Of a stretch of 64,000 nt of DNA, positions 1 to 10,540 are shown in pieces. Each line of letters opens with the position of its first letter. Within the stretch, counting starts at the first letter, position 1. The translations under genes and the position numbers were made by a program. The notes under the pieces are model-generated. The model was not told the origin of the DNA and ran no database searches. It worked only from the letters and a program-made list of their open reading frames with translations. Location of the stretch: positions 372,001 through 436,000 of the forward strand of contig NZ_JAIGNJ010000003.1 of NCBI RefSeq assembly GCF_019711415.1, written 5' to 3'. This stretch comes from Qipengyuania vesicularis (GTDB lineage Bacteria > Pseudomonadota > Alphaproteobacteria > Sphingomonadales > Sphingomonadaceae).

Positions 1-82
1 GAATGCCGGATTGTCTTTACGCCTGCGCATCCGCGTGCGTAAGACAGGCCTAACGCTACGGAAAAGCCGCAGGAGAGTATGC

Positions 83-808
83 ATGGGACGTGTTGCTATC
101 GTAACCGGGGGAACCCGCGGAATTGGTCGCGCAATCTGTGAGCGCCTGCGCGACGAGCGCGGTTGCACGGTGATCGCCAACTATGCGGGTAATGACGAGG
201 CAGCGAAGAAGTTCACCGAGGAAACGGGAATCGCGACGGTTAAGTTCGACGTCGGCGACTACGATGCGGTGCAATCCGCCTGCAAGCAGGTCGAAGACGA
301 GCACGGCGCGATCGATATCGTCGTGAACAATGCAGGTATCACGCGCGACGGCACGCTCCTGAAGATGAGCTATGAAGACTGGGATGCAGTCATGCGCACC
401 AATCTCGGCGGCTGCTTCAACATGGCCAAGGCAACCTTCGCAGGCATGAAGGAGCGCGGCTGGGGCCGGATCGTCAACATCGGCTCGATCAACGGGCAGG
501 CGGGCCAGTACGGCCAAGTGAACTATGCCGCAGCCAAGAGCGGCATCCACGGTTTCACCAAGGCGCTCGCGCAGGAAGGCGCGCGCTTCGGCATCACCGT
601 CAACGCCATCGCGCCGGGCTATATCGACACCGACATGGTCGCCGCAGTGCCCGAACCGGTGCTGGAGAAGATCGTCGCCAAGATCCCTGTCGGCCGCCTC
701 GGCAAGGCCAGCGAGATCGCCCGCGGCGTCAGCTTCCTGTGCTCCGAACACGCCGAATTCGTGACCGGTTCGACCATGAGCATAAATGGCGGCCAACATA
801 TGTATTGA
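83..808 (+). CDS. phaB: Acetoacetyl-CoA reductase (SDR family, PhaB-like)
   Basis: This is a 241-residue short-chain dehydrogenase that would reduce acetoacetyl-CoA to 3-hydroxybutyryl-CoA with NADPH, the second step of polyhydroxybutyrate synthesis. The cofactor motif TGGTRGIG lies at residues 8-15, followed by NNAG, and the catalytic Ser, Tyr and Lys lie in NIGSINGQAGQYGQVNYAAAK. The length fits PhaB. I chose the ATG at 83 because AGGAG sits at 71-75 and the protein then begins right before the Rossmann strand; the frame is open further upstream without support. No PHA synthase is in the window, so a FabG-like reductase with another substrate cannot be excluded. Confidence 0.88.
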   Translation: MGRVAIVTGGTRGIGRAICERLRDERGCTVIANYAGNDEAAKKFTEETGIATVKFDVGDYDAVQSACKQVEDEHGAIDIVVNNAGITRDGTLLKMSYEDWDAVMRTNLGGCFNMAKATFAGMKERGWGRIVNIGSINGQAGQYGQVNYAAAKSGIHGFTKALAQEGARFGITVNAIAPGYIDTDMVAAVPEPVLEKIVAKIPVGRLGKASEIARGVSFLCSEHAEFVTGSTMSINGGQHMY

Positions 809-845
809 TAATGCGGGGGTGGTTTTTCGCCGCTAGGGGCAGCGC

Positions 846-1133
846 ATGAACACTCCATACCACCCACCCGTCAAATATTCGGTTCGCATCGATGGGCACC
901 GGACTTCCGTCAGTCTCGAGCCCGTTTTCTGGAACCTGCTGCGGGCTGCTGCAGCCCGGCGCGGCATTGCCGTCAATACGCTTGTTGCCAGCATCGATGC
1001 CGAACGCATCCGCAGTGAAACGCCGCCGGGACTTGCCGGGGCCATCAGGGTCTGGCTGGCAACGCACGAGCTTGTCGCCAGGCATGAAAAGGGCGACGGA
1101 ATCGCTTCCGCCGCCCTTGCCAAGGTCGGTTAG
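846..1133 (+). CDS. Ribbon-helix-helix domain protein (RHH_4 type)
   Basis: A 95-residue protein resembling the RHH_4 family of small alphaproteobacterial ribbon-helix-helix proteins. The N-terminal part carries a basic beta-strand segment (SVRIDGHRTSVSLEP) followed by helices containing FWNLLRAAAARRG and the conserved-looking end IRVWLATHELV. RHH folds usually bind DNA as dimers, but the RHH_4 family has no well-defined targets that I know of. It follows phaB by 37 bases and could be co-transcribed. The function is therefore inferred only at fold level. Confidence 0.7.
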   Translation: MNTPYHPPVKYSVRIDGHRTSVSLEPVFWNLLRAAAARRGIAVNTLVASIDAERIRSETPPGLAGAIRVWLATHELVARHEKGDGIASAALAKVG

Positions 1134-1142
1134 GCTTTAGCC

Positions 1143-1367
1143 CTAGTATTTCGCAGTGGCATCGCTGGCCGGATAGGTCTCGTCGAGCGCTTCATCGGTC
1201 GAACTCATCCGGTCATGTGTGGCGGTCGATTCCGATCCGGCATTGCGGAAATTGCCCTCGGGTTCCCCGTTGGCAAAGGCGACGCCATTCTTGTCGGCGC
1301 GGTTCTTTTCATAGGTGCGATAGCCGAGGTAGCCGAGCGCTCCGAGAGCTGCGAGCTTGAGGATCAT
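1143..1367 (-). CDS. Small hypothetical protein with N-terminal hydrophobic helix
   Basis: A 74-residue protein that I do not recognise. Residues 1-17 (MILKLAALGALGYLGYR) form a short hydrophobic, glycine-containing helix, followed by a hydrophilic tail rich in Ser, Thr, Glu and Asp. A Shine-Dalgarno-like AAAGGGAAG lies just upstream of the ATG on the minus strand, which supports translation. It lies downstream of murA on the same strand, with a gap of 74 bases. A membrane-anchored small envelope or stress protein is possible, but nothing shows a specific role. Confidence 0.55.
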   Translation of the reverse strand: MILKLAALGALGYLGYRTYEKNRADKNGVAFANGEPEGNFRNAGSESTATHDRMSSTDEALDETYPASDATAKY

Positions 1368-1441
1368 TGTGACTTCCCTTTCGAATTAAGAACCTACGAC
1401 CAAACAACGGTCATCAGCATCGAAAGGTCCGGAGCCCTGCC

Positions 1442-2725
1442 CTAATCGTCGCCAACCCGTTCGATATCCGCGCCGACAAGCTGGAGCTTCTCCTCCAGCC
1501 GTTCGTATCCGCGATCGAGGTGATAGAGGCGGCGCACGGTGGTCTCGCCCTTGGCGGCCAGGCCGGCGATGACAAGGCTCATCGAAGCGCGCAGGTCCGT
1601 CGCCATCACTTCGGCACCGGTCAGCTCGACCGGGCCGCGCACGACAGCGGTTCGACCGGTCGTCTCGATATCCGCGCCCATGCGCGCGAGTTCGGGCACG
1701 TGCATGAAGCGATTCTCGAAAATCGTTTCCTTCAGCACGCTGGTGCCTTCGGCCTTGCACAACAGGCTCATCAGCTGCGCCTGCATGTCGGTCGCGAGAC
1801 CCGGGAAGGGTGCAGTGGTCAGATTGTGCGCCTTCAGCTTGCCGTTTGCGGCAACCCTTACGCCTTCCTTCACGGTCTCAACCTCGACCCCGATGTTGCG
1901 CAGCGCGTGGAGGGTCGAGCCCATGTCGCCCGCATCGGCACCCTTTAGCAAAACCTCGCCGCCCGTAATCGCTGCGGCGCAAGCATAGGAGCCTGCTTCG
2001 ATCCGGTCGGGCATGACGCGGTATGTCGCACCGTGAAGGCTCTTCACCCCGTGAATCGTGAGCTCGGAATTGCCGATCCCCTCGATCTCGGCACCCATCG
2101 CTACGAGCAGGTTGCACAGGTCGACGATTTCGGGTTCGCGCGCAGCGTTGATGAGCTTGCTGGTGCCGTTGCAGAGGACCGCCGCCATCAGCGCATTTTC
2201 GGTCGCGCCAACCGAAACCACCGGGAAGTCGAATTCGCCGCCGGGCAGGCCACCGTCGGGCGCGACCGCCTTCACATAACCTTGCGCCAGCTCGATATGC
2301 GCGCCGAATGCTTCGAGCGCCTTGAGGTGCAGGTCGATCGGACGGTTACCGATCGCGCAGCCGCCCGGGAGCGAAACGGTTGCCTCGCCCGTGCGAGCAA
2401 GCAGCGGGCCGAGCACGAGGATCGAAGCGCGCATCTTGCGCACGAGATCGTAGGGCGCCACCGAACTGGTGATGCGCATCGCCTCGAGCGTCACATTGCG
2501 GCCGAATTCCTCCGGACGTTTGCCGGGTATGGTGTGGCTCACCCCGAACTGCGTCATCAAATGCTGGAAACCATCGATATCGGCGAGCCGCGGCAGGTTG
2601 CGCAGCGTGACCGCCTCTTCGGTCAGCAGGGCGCAGGGAATGAGCGTCAGCGCCGCATTCTTCGCCCCGGAAATGGGGATCGTGCCGGAAAGGCGATTGC
2701 CGCCGCGAATGAGAAGTTTGTCCAT
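1442..2725 (-). CDS. murA: UDP-N-acetylglucosamine 1-carboxyvinyltransferase MurA
   Basis: MurA transfers enolpyruvate from PEP to UDP-GlcNAc, the first committed cytoplasmic step of peptidoglycan synthesis and the target of fosfomycin. The 427-residue length is normal for the family. The N-terminal substrate-binding segment GAKNAAL is at residues 20-26 and the catalytic loop [13 protein letters not shown] carries the reactive cysteine at residue 123, so the fosfomycin-sensitive Cys form is present rather than Asp. A purine-rich GGCAGGGG precedes the ATG on the minus strand. It diverges from galU, and the two genes share the 127-base intergenic region. Confidence 0.97.
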   Translation of the reverse strand: MDKLLIRGGNRLSGTIPISGAKNAALTLIPCALLTEEAVTLRNLPRLADIDGFQHLMTQFGVSHTIPGKRPEEFGRNVTLEAMRITSSVAPYDLVRKMRASILVLGPLLARTGEATVSLPGGCAIGNRPIDLHLKALEAFGAHIELAQGYVKAVAPDGGLPGGEFDFPVVSVGATENALMAAVLCNGTSKLINAAREPEIVDLCNLLVAMGAEIEGIGNSELTIHGVKSLHGATYRVMPDRIEAGSYACAAAITGGEVLLKGADAGDMGSTLHALRNIGVEVETVKEGVRVAANGKLKAHNLTTAPFPGLATDMQAQLMSLLCKAEGTSVLKETIFENRFMHVPELARMGADIETTGRTAVVRGPVELTGAEVMATDLRASMSLVIAGLAAKGETTVRRLYHLDRGYERLEEKLQLVGADIERVGDD

Positions 2726-2852
2726 GGGCCCCTGCCTTTAACCGTCCCGGATGCGCTGGCAAGCGTCATGCGCGTGTCACCGCTTGCATCCATGGCTCCA
2801 TCAATCCGCGAAAGATTGACCTGTTCCCCCCTTCGACTTACCCCGCTCGGCC

Positions 2853-3740
2853 ATGACTCAGCACAAACCGATCAAGAAAGCCGTATTCCCCGTTGCGGGT
2901 CTCGGCACGCGCTTCCTGCCCGCCACCAAGGCGATCCCGAAGGAACTGCTGCCCGTGGTCGACCGACCGCTGATCCAGTATGCGGTCGACGAGGCGCGTG
3001 AGGCGGGGATCGAGCAAATCATCTTCGTCACCGGTCGCGGGAAGACCGCGATCGTCGAGCATTTCGATGTTGCCTTCGAGCTCGAGACCACGATGAGCGA
3101 ACGCGGCAAGGACATGAGCGTGCTCGATCCGACCCGCGCTACCCCGGGCGACATCATCACCGTGCGCCAGCAGGTCCCGATGGGCCTCGGCCACGCGATC
3201 TGGTGCGCGCGCGCAATCGTGGGCGACGAGCCCTTCGCGATCCTGCTGCCCGACGAATTGATGATCGCCAACAAGGGTGGCACCGGCTGCATGAAGCAGA
3301 TGGTCGAGGCCTATAACGAGGTCGGCGGAAACCTGATCTCGGTGCTCGAAGTGCCGCAGGAAGAAGTGTCGAGCTACGGCGTGATCGCACCCGGCGAGAC
3401 CAAGTCGGATACGCTGACCGAGGTCACTGGTCTGGTCGAAAAACCGCCGGTAGCCGAAGCCCCGTCGAACAAGATCATCTCGGGCCGTTACATCCTCCAG
3501 CCCGAAGTCATGCGCACGCTCGAAGGCCAAGAGAAGGGCGCAGGCGGCGAAATCCAGCTAACCGATGCCATGGCCAAGATGATCGGCAACCAGCCATTCC
3601 ACGCGGTGACCTTCGAGGGCAATCGCTATGACTGTGGCAGCAAGACCGGCTTCGTCGAAGCGACGCTGGCGCTGGCGCTGGAGCGTGAAGATATGGGCGC
3701 CGAAGTGCGCCAGATTGCGGAGCGCCTGCTCGCGCGCTGA
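2853..3740 (+). CDS. galU: UTP-glucose-1-phosphate uridylyltransferase GalU
   Basis: GalU makes UDP-glucose from UTP and glucose 1-phosphate for exopolysaccharide, LPS and glycolipid synthesis. The protein is 295 residues, typical for bacterial GalU. The nucleotidyltransferase signature GLGTRFLPATKAIPKELLPV is near residues 14-33, followed by the GalU-typical DRPLIQYAVDEA. VEKP and the later SGRYIL and GGEIQLTDA segments are also conserved in this family. The gene is monocistronic: it diverges from murA and ends at a strong bidirectional terminator. Confidence 0.97.
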   Translation: MTQHKPIKKAVFPVAGLGTRFLPATKAIPKELLPVVDRPLIQYAVDEAREAGIEQIIFVTGRGKTAIVEHFDVAFELETTMSERGKDMSVLDPTRATPGDIITVRQQVPMGLGHAIWCARAIVGDEPFAILLPDELMIANKGGTGCMKQMVEAYNEVGGNLISVLEVPQEEVSSYGVIAPGETKSDTLTEVTGLVEKPPVAEAPSNKIISGRYILQPEVMRTLEGQEKGAGGEIQLTDAMAKMIGNQPFHAVTFEGNRYDCGSKTGFVEATLALALEREDMGAEVRQIAERLLAR

Positions 3741-3754
3741 TCTCTACGCCACAG

Positions 3755-3796
3755 AAAAAGGGCCGGTCCGCCGCGAGGGTGGACCGGCCCTTTTTG
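3755..3796. terminator. Bidirectional intrinsic terminator between galU and the M28 peptidase gene
   Basis: The sequence reads AAAAAGGGCCGGTCC, a short asymmetric loop, then GGACCGGCCCTTTTT. The stem is GC-rich and flanked by A5 on one side and T5 on the other, so it can act as a Rho-independent terminator for both convergent genes. Confidence 0.92.
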
Positions 3797-3812
3797 TTTG
3801 GCGATGCCGGGA

Positions 3813-5504
<1,692 letters not shown>

Positions 5505-5606
5505 GGGGGGCAACCTCTCGAATGCTGTTTGATCGGCGCGTGTGTTGCCGGAGCGAGGGCGCTTGCGCAAGCTTGCGCCGCCGCGCGTGCTTGGGCAGAG
5601 CCGCGA

Positions 5607-8279
5607 ATGATGGACGCAAACTGGACCGATGCGATCGAGCGGGCGCGCAGTCACGCGCCCTTTCTCGCGCGCGGGCTGGAGCGACTCCCCGATCTGGCCG
5701 GCCTGCTCGAAGAGGGCGAAGGCGAAGCGGCGCTTCATCTGGCGAAGGACGCAGGTGGAGGCATTGCGGATACAGGCCTTGCTCTCCGGCGCGAGAAGCG
5801 GGCGCTTGGCCTCGTCCTTGCGATTGGCGATCTTGCTGGTGCTTTCGATCTTGAAAAGGTCATGCGCGAGTTGTCGCTGTTCGCAGATCGAGCTTTGCAC
5901 TCGGCCATCGCCGCAGCCATTTCCCGGCGTGTCGAAGGTGCAGAACCGCGGGGGATGATCGGCCTGGCGCTCGGCAAGCACGGCGCGGGCGAGCTTAATT
6001 ATTCCTCCGACATCGATCCGATACTCCTTTACGATCCGGGCAGCCTGCCCCGCCGCGACCGCGACGAGCCGGGAGAAGCGGCCCAGCGTTACGCCCGCGA
6101 GGTGGTGCGGATGCTGTCGGAAGTCACCTCCGACGGCTACGTGTTCCGCGTCGATCTGCGTCTGCGCCCAGCGAGCGAAGTCAGCCCGCTGGCCATCCCG
6201 CTCGACGCGGCAATCACGCATTACGAGAGTTCGGCGCTGGCGTGGGAACGTGCGGCCTTCATCAGGGCGCGCGCCTGCGCCGGCGACATTGCGGCAGGCG
6301 AGGCTTTTCTCGACCACATCCGGCCCTTCGTCTGGCGACGCAGCCTCGATTTCGGCGCCATCGACGAGGTTCGCCGCCTCACCCACCGTATCCGCGACAA
6401 GCAGAGCGGGCCGCGCGAACCGGCCCCGGGCTACAATGTCAAGCTGGGCCGAGGCGGCATCCGCGAGATCGAGTTCTTCGCGCAGACGCACCAGCTGATC
6501 CACGGCGGACGCGATCCTTCCTTGCGGCACAAACAAACCCGCGCGGCCCTCGATGCCTTGGCCAAGACCGGAAGGATTGCGGAGGAAGACGCGGCGGCAC
6601 TCGGCGAAAGCTACGACGCACTCCGGCGGATCGAACACCGCTTGCAGATGGTCGGCGACCAGCAGACCCACACGCTGCCCTCGGGCGAAGCGCTCGACAA
6701 TGTCGCGCGGCTCGATGGATTCGCCGATGGCGCAAGCTGGCTCGCGCATATCGCCGCGACTACGGCGCCGGTTGCAGAGCGCTATGACGCCCTGCTCGCG
6801 GAAGACGAGATTTCTGTCCCCTCCGACAGCCCGCATGTCGCAGCGCCCAAGGCAGCCACCGAGCTCGATCCCGAACTTGCAGAGCGCGTGCGGGGTTGGA
6901 CCGACGGTCGCTATCCCCCTCTGCGCAGTTCTGCCGCGCTTTCGGCATTCGAGGCGATCCGCCCAAAGCTGCTTCGATCGATAGCCGCCTCCCAGGATCC
7001 GGAGCGCGCAGTAGCTCGATGGGAAAGCCTGCTGTCCCGGATGACGAGCGCCATCAATCTCTTCCGCCTTCTCGAAGCGCGGCCGGGACTGCTGCAATTG
7101 CTTGCCGATTGCCTCACCCTTGCCCCGCCGCTTGCCGATGCGATCGCACGTCGACCCGAACTGGTGGATGCGCTGATCGATCGCAGCGCGCTCGACTTGC
7201 CCGGCACCCGCGACGAGCTGGCCGCAGCCATTCGCCGCGGCGAGCGGGGGGACACCTATGAGGACCGGCTCGACCGCATACGCATCGTTACGGGCGAGAC
7301 CCGCTTTGCCCTCGGCGTTCAGGTCATGGAGGCCACGCATGATCCGCTCGATATCGCCGCTGCCCTTTCGCGCGTGGCCGAAGCTGCGCTCGAATGCGCG
7401 CAGGAGGCGGCGGAGGAAGAGTTCGCGCGCAAGCACGGGCGGATAGATGGAGGCGAGCTGCTGGTGCTGGGTCTCGGACGCCTCGGCGGCGGCGCGCTCA
7501 CCTATGCCTCCGACCTCGACATCGTCTATCTCTTCAGCGGCAGTCCAGAGGCGGAAAGCGATGGCGAGCGTCCGCTTGGGGCGACGCTCTACTTCAACCG
7601 CCTCGCGCAGCGTGTGAGCGCTGCGCTTTCGGTTCCGACTGCGGAAGGTGCGCTCTATGAAGTGGACACGCGACTTCGCCCACAGGGCACGCAGGGCCCG
7701 CTAGCCGTCAGCCTCGAGAGTTTCGAGCGCTACCAGCGCGAGGATGCCTGGACCTGGGAGCACATGGCGCTCACCCGCGCGCGGGTCCTGACGGGCAGTG
7801 AGGATGGCCGCAATGCGGTCGATGCTGTGCTGTCCGATGTCCTTCGCCGCGAGCGTGACGAGGAAGAACTGCTGGCCGACCTGCTCAAAATGCGGAATGA
7901 GATGGCAGCGCACAAACCGGCGAAGGGCCCGCTCGACGCCAAGCTTCTTCGCGGCGGGCTGGTCGACATCGAATTCCTTGTCCACTTCCTCCAGCTGCGC
8001 GACCGCAAGGGGCAGACACCAAGCATTCGGTCCGCCCTCGCGGAATTGCCGGAGCTCGAGGAACTGACTGGGGCTCACGACTTGATGACGCGGCTGCTGG
8101 TCGGTACGCGCCTCCTCGCGCCAGACCTGGCCATTCCCGGCGACGGTCCGCGCGCCATCCTTGCGCGCCTGTGCGAGGCGGACGATTTCGAAGCCCTGCT
8201 CGACCGCCTTGCCGCTTCCAGGCGCGACGTTGTGAGCAAATGGCAGAACATTTTCGGCGAAACACTGGAGCTGGACTGA
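5607..8279 (+). CDS. glnE: Bifunctional glutamine synthetase adenylyltransferase/adenylyl-removing enzyme
   Basis: GlnE adenylylates glutamine synthetase when nitrogen is plentiful and removes AMP when it is scarce, under PII control. The 890-residue protein has two nucleotidyltransferase domains: an N-terminal one with GKHGAGELNYSSDIDPILLYD around residues 123-143, and a C-terminal one with GLGRLGGGALTYASDLDIVYLF around residues 620-642. The duplicated S-D-x-D pattern is diagnostic. I took the double ATG at 5607/5610 because it leaves an alignable N-terminus and clears the divergent peptidase promoter. Its stop overlaps the bcp start (TGATG), implying translational coupling. The length is slightly below that of E. 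coli GlnE. Confidence 0.95.
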   Translation: MMDANWTDAIERARSHAPFLARGLERLPDLAGLLEEGEGEAALHLAKDAGGGIADTGLALRREKRALGLVLAIGDLAGAFDLEKVMRELSLFADRALHSAIAAAISRRVEGAEPRGMIGLALGKHGAGELNYSSDIDPILLYDPGSLPRRDRDEPGEAAQRYAREVVRMLSEVTSDGYVFRVDLRLRPASEVSPLAIPLDAAITHYESSALAWERAAFIRARACAGDIAAGEAFLDHIRPFVWRRSLDFGAIDEVRRLTHRIRDKQSGPREPAPGYNVKLGRGGIREIEFFAQTHQLIHGGRDPSLRHKQTRAALDALAKTGRIAEEDAAALGESYDALRRIEHRLQMVGDQQTHTLPSGEALDNVARLDGFADGASWLAHIAATTAPVAERYDALLAEDEISVPSDSPHVAAPKAATELDPELAERVRGWTDGRYPPLRSSAALSAFEAIRPKLLRSIAASQDPERAVARWESLLSRMTSAINLFRLLEARPGLLQLLADCLTLAPPLADAIARRPELVDALIDRSALDLPGTRDELAAAIRRGERGDTYEDRLDRIRIVTGETRFALGVQVMEATHDPLDIAAALSRVAEAALECAQEAAEEEFARKHGRIDGGELLVLGLGRLGGGALTYASDLDIVYLFSGSPEAESDGERPLGATLYFNRLAQRVSAALSVPTAEGALYEVDTRLRPQGTQGPLAVSLESFERYQREDAWTWEHMALTRARVLTGSEDGRNAVDAVLSDVLRRERDEEELLADLLKMRNEMAAHKPAKGPLDAKLLRGGLVDIEFLVHFLQLRDRKGQTPSIRSALAELPELEELTGAHDLMTRLLVGTRLLAPDLAIPGDGPRAILARLCEADDFEALLDRLAASRRDVVSKWQNIFGETLELD

Positions 8280-8749
8280 TGAGCACATATTCCGAGGGCG
8301 ATGTCTTCCCCGATTTCTCAATGGAAACGCCCGATGGCGGCACGAAGACCAAGGCCGACCTGGCTGGCAGGAAGGCGGTGATCTTTTTCTACCCAAAGGA
8401 CAATACGCCCGGCTGCACGACCGAGGCGAAGGACTTCTCCGCGCTCAAGCCCGACTTCGAGAAGGCTGGCACCGCACTGCTCGGCGTGAGCAAGGATTCG
8501 CCGAAGAAGCATCAGAACTTCATCGCCAAGCACGACCTCACCGTGGATCTCGCCACCGATGCCGAAGAGAACGGACTTTCGGATGAACTCGGCGTTTGGG
8601 GGGAGAAAAAGAACTACGGCCGCACCTATATGGGCATGATCCGCTCGACCTACCTGCTCGGGGAAGACGGCACGATCCTGCGTGTCTGGCCCAAGGTCCG
8701 CGTAAAAGGTCACGCAGAGGAAGTGCTGGAGGCTGCGCGCTCCGCATGA
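8279..8749 (+). CDS. bcp: Thioredoxin-dependent thiol peroxidase (Bcp/PrxQ type)
   Basis: A 156-residue peroxiredoxin that reduces hydrogen peroxide and organic peroxides with electrons from thioredoxin. The active-site motif FYPKDNTPGCTTEA has the peroxidatic cysteine at residue 46. The second cysteine five residues later in many Bcp proteins is absent (TTEAKD here), so this looks like a 1-Cys or alternative-resolution form. The start overlaps the glnE stop and the end overlaps the next start, placing it in the middle of a three-gene coupled operon. Only a start at 8279 gives the normal N-terminus. Confidence 0.94.
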   Translation: MSTYSEGDVFPDFSMETPDGGTKTKADLAGRKAVIFFYPKDNTPGCTTEAKDFSALKPDFEKAGTALLGVSKDSPKKHQNFIAKHDLTVDLATDAEENGLSDELGVWGEKKNYGRTYMGMIRSTYLLGEDGTILRVWPKVRVKGHAEEVLEAARSA

Positions 8750-9534
8750 CTTCGGTCGCCCGCGCCATCCGCCATGCCCTGCTGACGGGCGACAAGACCG
8801 CCAAGGTCTTTGCCGCCCGCAAGGTGGCACGCGAGTGGCGGCTGGGCAGGCTGGATTTCGTGTTCGATTGCGCAATGCCGGATCGCCCGGAATGGCCGGA
8901 GACGCTCGAGCTGCGCTTGCCGCGCGACATGCCTCGGCGCGGCAAGGGTGGATCTGAAAGGGGCCGCATCGCACTATGGCATGCGCTCGCGCATATCGAG
9001 TTCGTCGCCATCGATCTCGCGCTCGACATGGCGGGGCGATTCGGCGAATCGATGGGCCAAGCCTTTGTTTCCGATTTCCTTTCTGTCGCCGCGGACGAGG
9101 CAATGCACTTCGCGCTGATCGAGCGAATACTCGGCTCACTCGATTCGCACTACGGAGCGTTGCCTGCGCACGACGGGCTGTGGAGCGCCGCCCAGGACAC
9201 CGCGCATGACGTCGCCGCGCGGCTGGCGATCGTGCCCATGGTCCTCGAGGCGCGCGGACTCGACGTTACTCCGGCAACGCTGGAAAGGGTGCGCGCGCAA
9301 GGTGATGAAAAAGGCGCGAAAATTCTCAAACGAATCCTTGACGACGAAATCCGCCATGTTGCCTTCGGAGCCAAGCATTTCCGCGAGATTTGCGCGCGTC
9401 GCGGCGAGAACCCGCCGAAATCATGGCGAAATTTGGTCAAGACGCATTTTTCAGGGGGCCTGAAGCCGCCGTTCAACGACTCGGCGCGTTCCGCAGCCGG
9501 TCTGTCCCGCGATTTCTACGCCGGTATTGCTTAG
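8746..9534 (+). CDS. DUF455 family ferritin-like protein
   Basis: A 262-residue protein of the DUF455 family, whose fold is ferritin-like and predicted to hold a di-metal centre. Helical segments with ALAHIEFVAIDLALD, FLSVAADEAMHFALI and ILDDEIRHVAFG supply the Glu and ExxH residues expected of such a site. The start ATG overlaps the bcp stop (ATGA). No reaction is established for the family; a metal-dependent oxidase or hydroxylase role is only an inference from the fold. Its coupling to a peroxidase gene hints at a redox connection. Confidence 0.85.
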   Translation: MTSVARAIRHALLTGDKTAKVFAARKVAREWRLGRLDFVFDCAMPDRPEWPETLELRLPRDMPRRGKGGSERGRIALWHALAHIEFVAIDLALDMAGRFGESMGQAFVSDFLSVAADEAMHFALIERILGSLDSHYGALPAHDGLWSAAQDTAHDVAARLAIVPMVLEARGLDVTPATLERVRAQGDEKGAKILKRILDDEIRHVAFGAKHFREICARRGENPPKSWRNLVKTHFSGGLKPPFNDSARSAAGLSRDFYAGIA

Positions 9535-9675
9535 TTAACCTTCAGAGCCATAACCCATACTCACGAAATGCCGGGGGGTTCCGGCGGTTTTTGGGACAAC
9601 GTTCGATCGGGCCGGGACGCCCTGTCGACAAAAGAAAGAAGGGCGCGTCACGGCGCGTCCGATGGACGGGTTAGC

Positions 9676-10383
9676 ATGATCACCAAGCGTATCTCGCTTG
9701 CATTCACCATGGTTGCTGCCGGATTGAGCGTCGCTGCCGCTCCGGCGCATGCCGAGAATGGCGAAGAAGCCGGAGCAGAGCTTGCCGCGGTAGCGGTAGA
9801 AGGCGTGATCGACGTATCGAAGGTTGCAGGCCCGGCGTCTGCGGAAGCCGACGAACAGTTCACCCAGCTCTTTGCTACCTGGGAAAATCCGCAGCAGCCG
9901 GTCGCTGCTGCACGCCCGCAGGTTTCGGTTCCGTCGCGCATGCCGCTCGAACATGCACGGCTGACCAGCGATTACGGCATGCGCACCCACCCGGTGCTCA
10001 AGCGCCGCCTCGGCCACAAGGGTATCGACCTTGCCGCGCCGACCGGCACGCCGATTTACGCAACGGCCGACGGCTATGTCTCTAAGGCAGAGCGCTATTC
10101 GAGCTACGGCAACTATGTCTCGATCGAACACGGTGCACGCATCCAGACGCGTTATGCGCACATGTCGCGCATTGCCGTCGAGGACGGGACCTGGGTCAAG
10201 AAGGGCGATCTGATCGGCTATGTCGGTTCGACCGGTCGTTCCACCGGCCCGCACCTGCATTACGAAGTCCGCATCGACGGAGAAGCCGTGAATCCGATGC
10301 CCTACATGGTCGAATCGGAAGCGCAGCGTGCATTCGCCCTTGCCATTGGTGAAGGCGGCCAGGGCGGCAACGACGAAGAATAA
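9676..10383 (+). CDS. Secreted M23 (LytM-like) peptidase
   Basis: A 235-residue exported protein with a signal peptide (MITKRISLAFTMVAAGLSVAAAPAHA) and a C-terminal M23 domain. The zinc-binding and catalytic segments are RLGHKGIDLA, RYAHMS and GPHLHYEV, all intact, so it is likely an active endopeptidase cutting peptidoglycan cross-links rather than a degenerate activator. I chose the ATG at 9676 because it begins a normal Sec signal; 36 extra in-frame codons upstream look non-coding. The gene stands alone, ending in an intrinsic terminator. Confidence 0.9.
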   Translation: MITKRISLAFTMVAAGLSVAAAPAHAENGEEAGAELAAVAVEGVIDVSKVAGPASAEADEQFTQLFATWENPQQPVAAARPQVSVPSRMPLEHARLTSDYGMRTHPVLKRRLGHKGIDLAAPTGTPIYATADGYVSKAERYSSYGNYVSIEHGARIQTRYAHMSRIAVEDGTWVKKGDLIGYVGSTGRSTGPHLHYEVRIDGEAVNPMPYMVESEAQRAFALAIGEGGQGGNDEE

Positions 10384-10415
10384 GCCCCGGGCAACAGCCT
10401 TTCGGGAGCGCAAAA

Positions 10416-10449
10416 GAGGCGGCGGGTCGCACCCGGCCGCCTTTTTTCT
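10416..10449 (+). terminator. Intrinsic terminator after the M23 peptidase gene
   Basis: AGGCGGC-GGGT, a three-base loop CGC, then ACCC-GGCCGCC followed by six T residues. The stem with one bulge plus T-run is a good Rho-independent terminator for the upstream gene. Confidence 0.88.
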
Positions 10450-10540
10450 TGCCCAAGCCGCTCTGGCAGTTACGTTTCTCATCGAAACCGGACGAGTCCC
10501 GCACATGAGGATCGCCGGTGCGAGAGAGAGGTAACAGCCG

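Noticed and set aside
5505..7436. Long open frame continuing upstream of the M28 peptidase, antisense to glnE
   Set aside because: The peptidase has a clear lipoprotein signal starting at 5504, and the upstream part has no recognisable domains; it is the GC-rich shadow of glnE.
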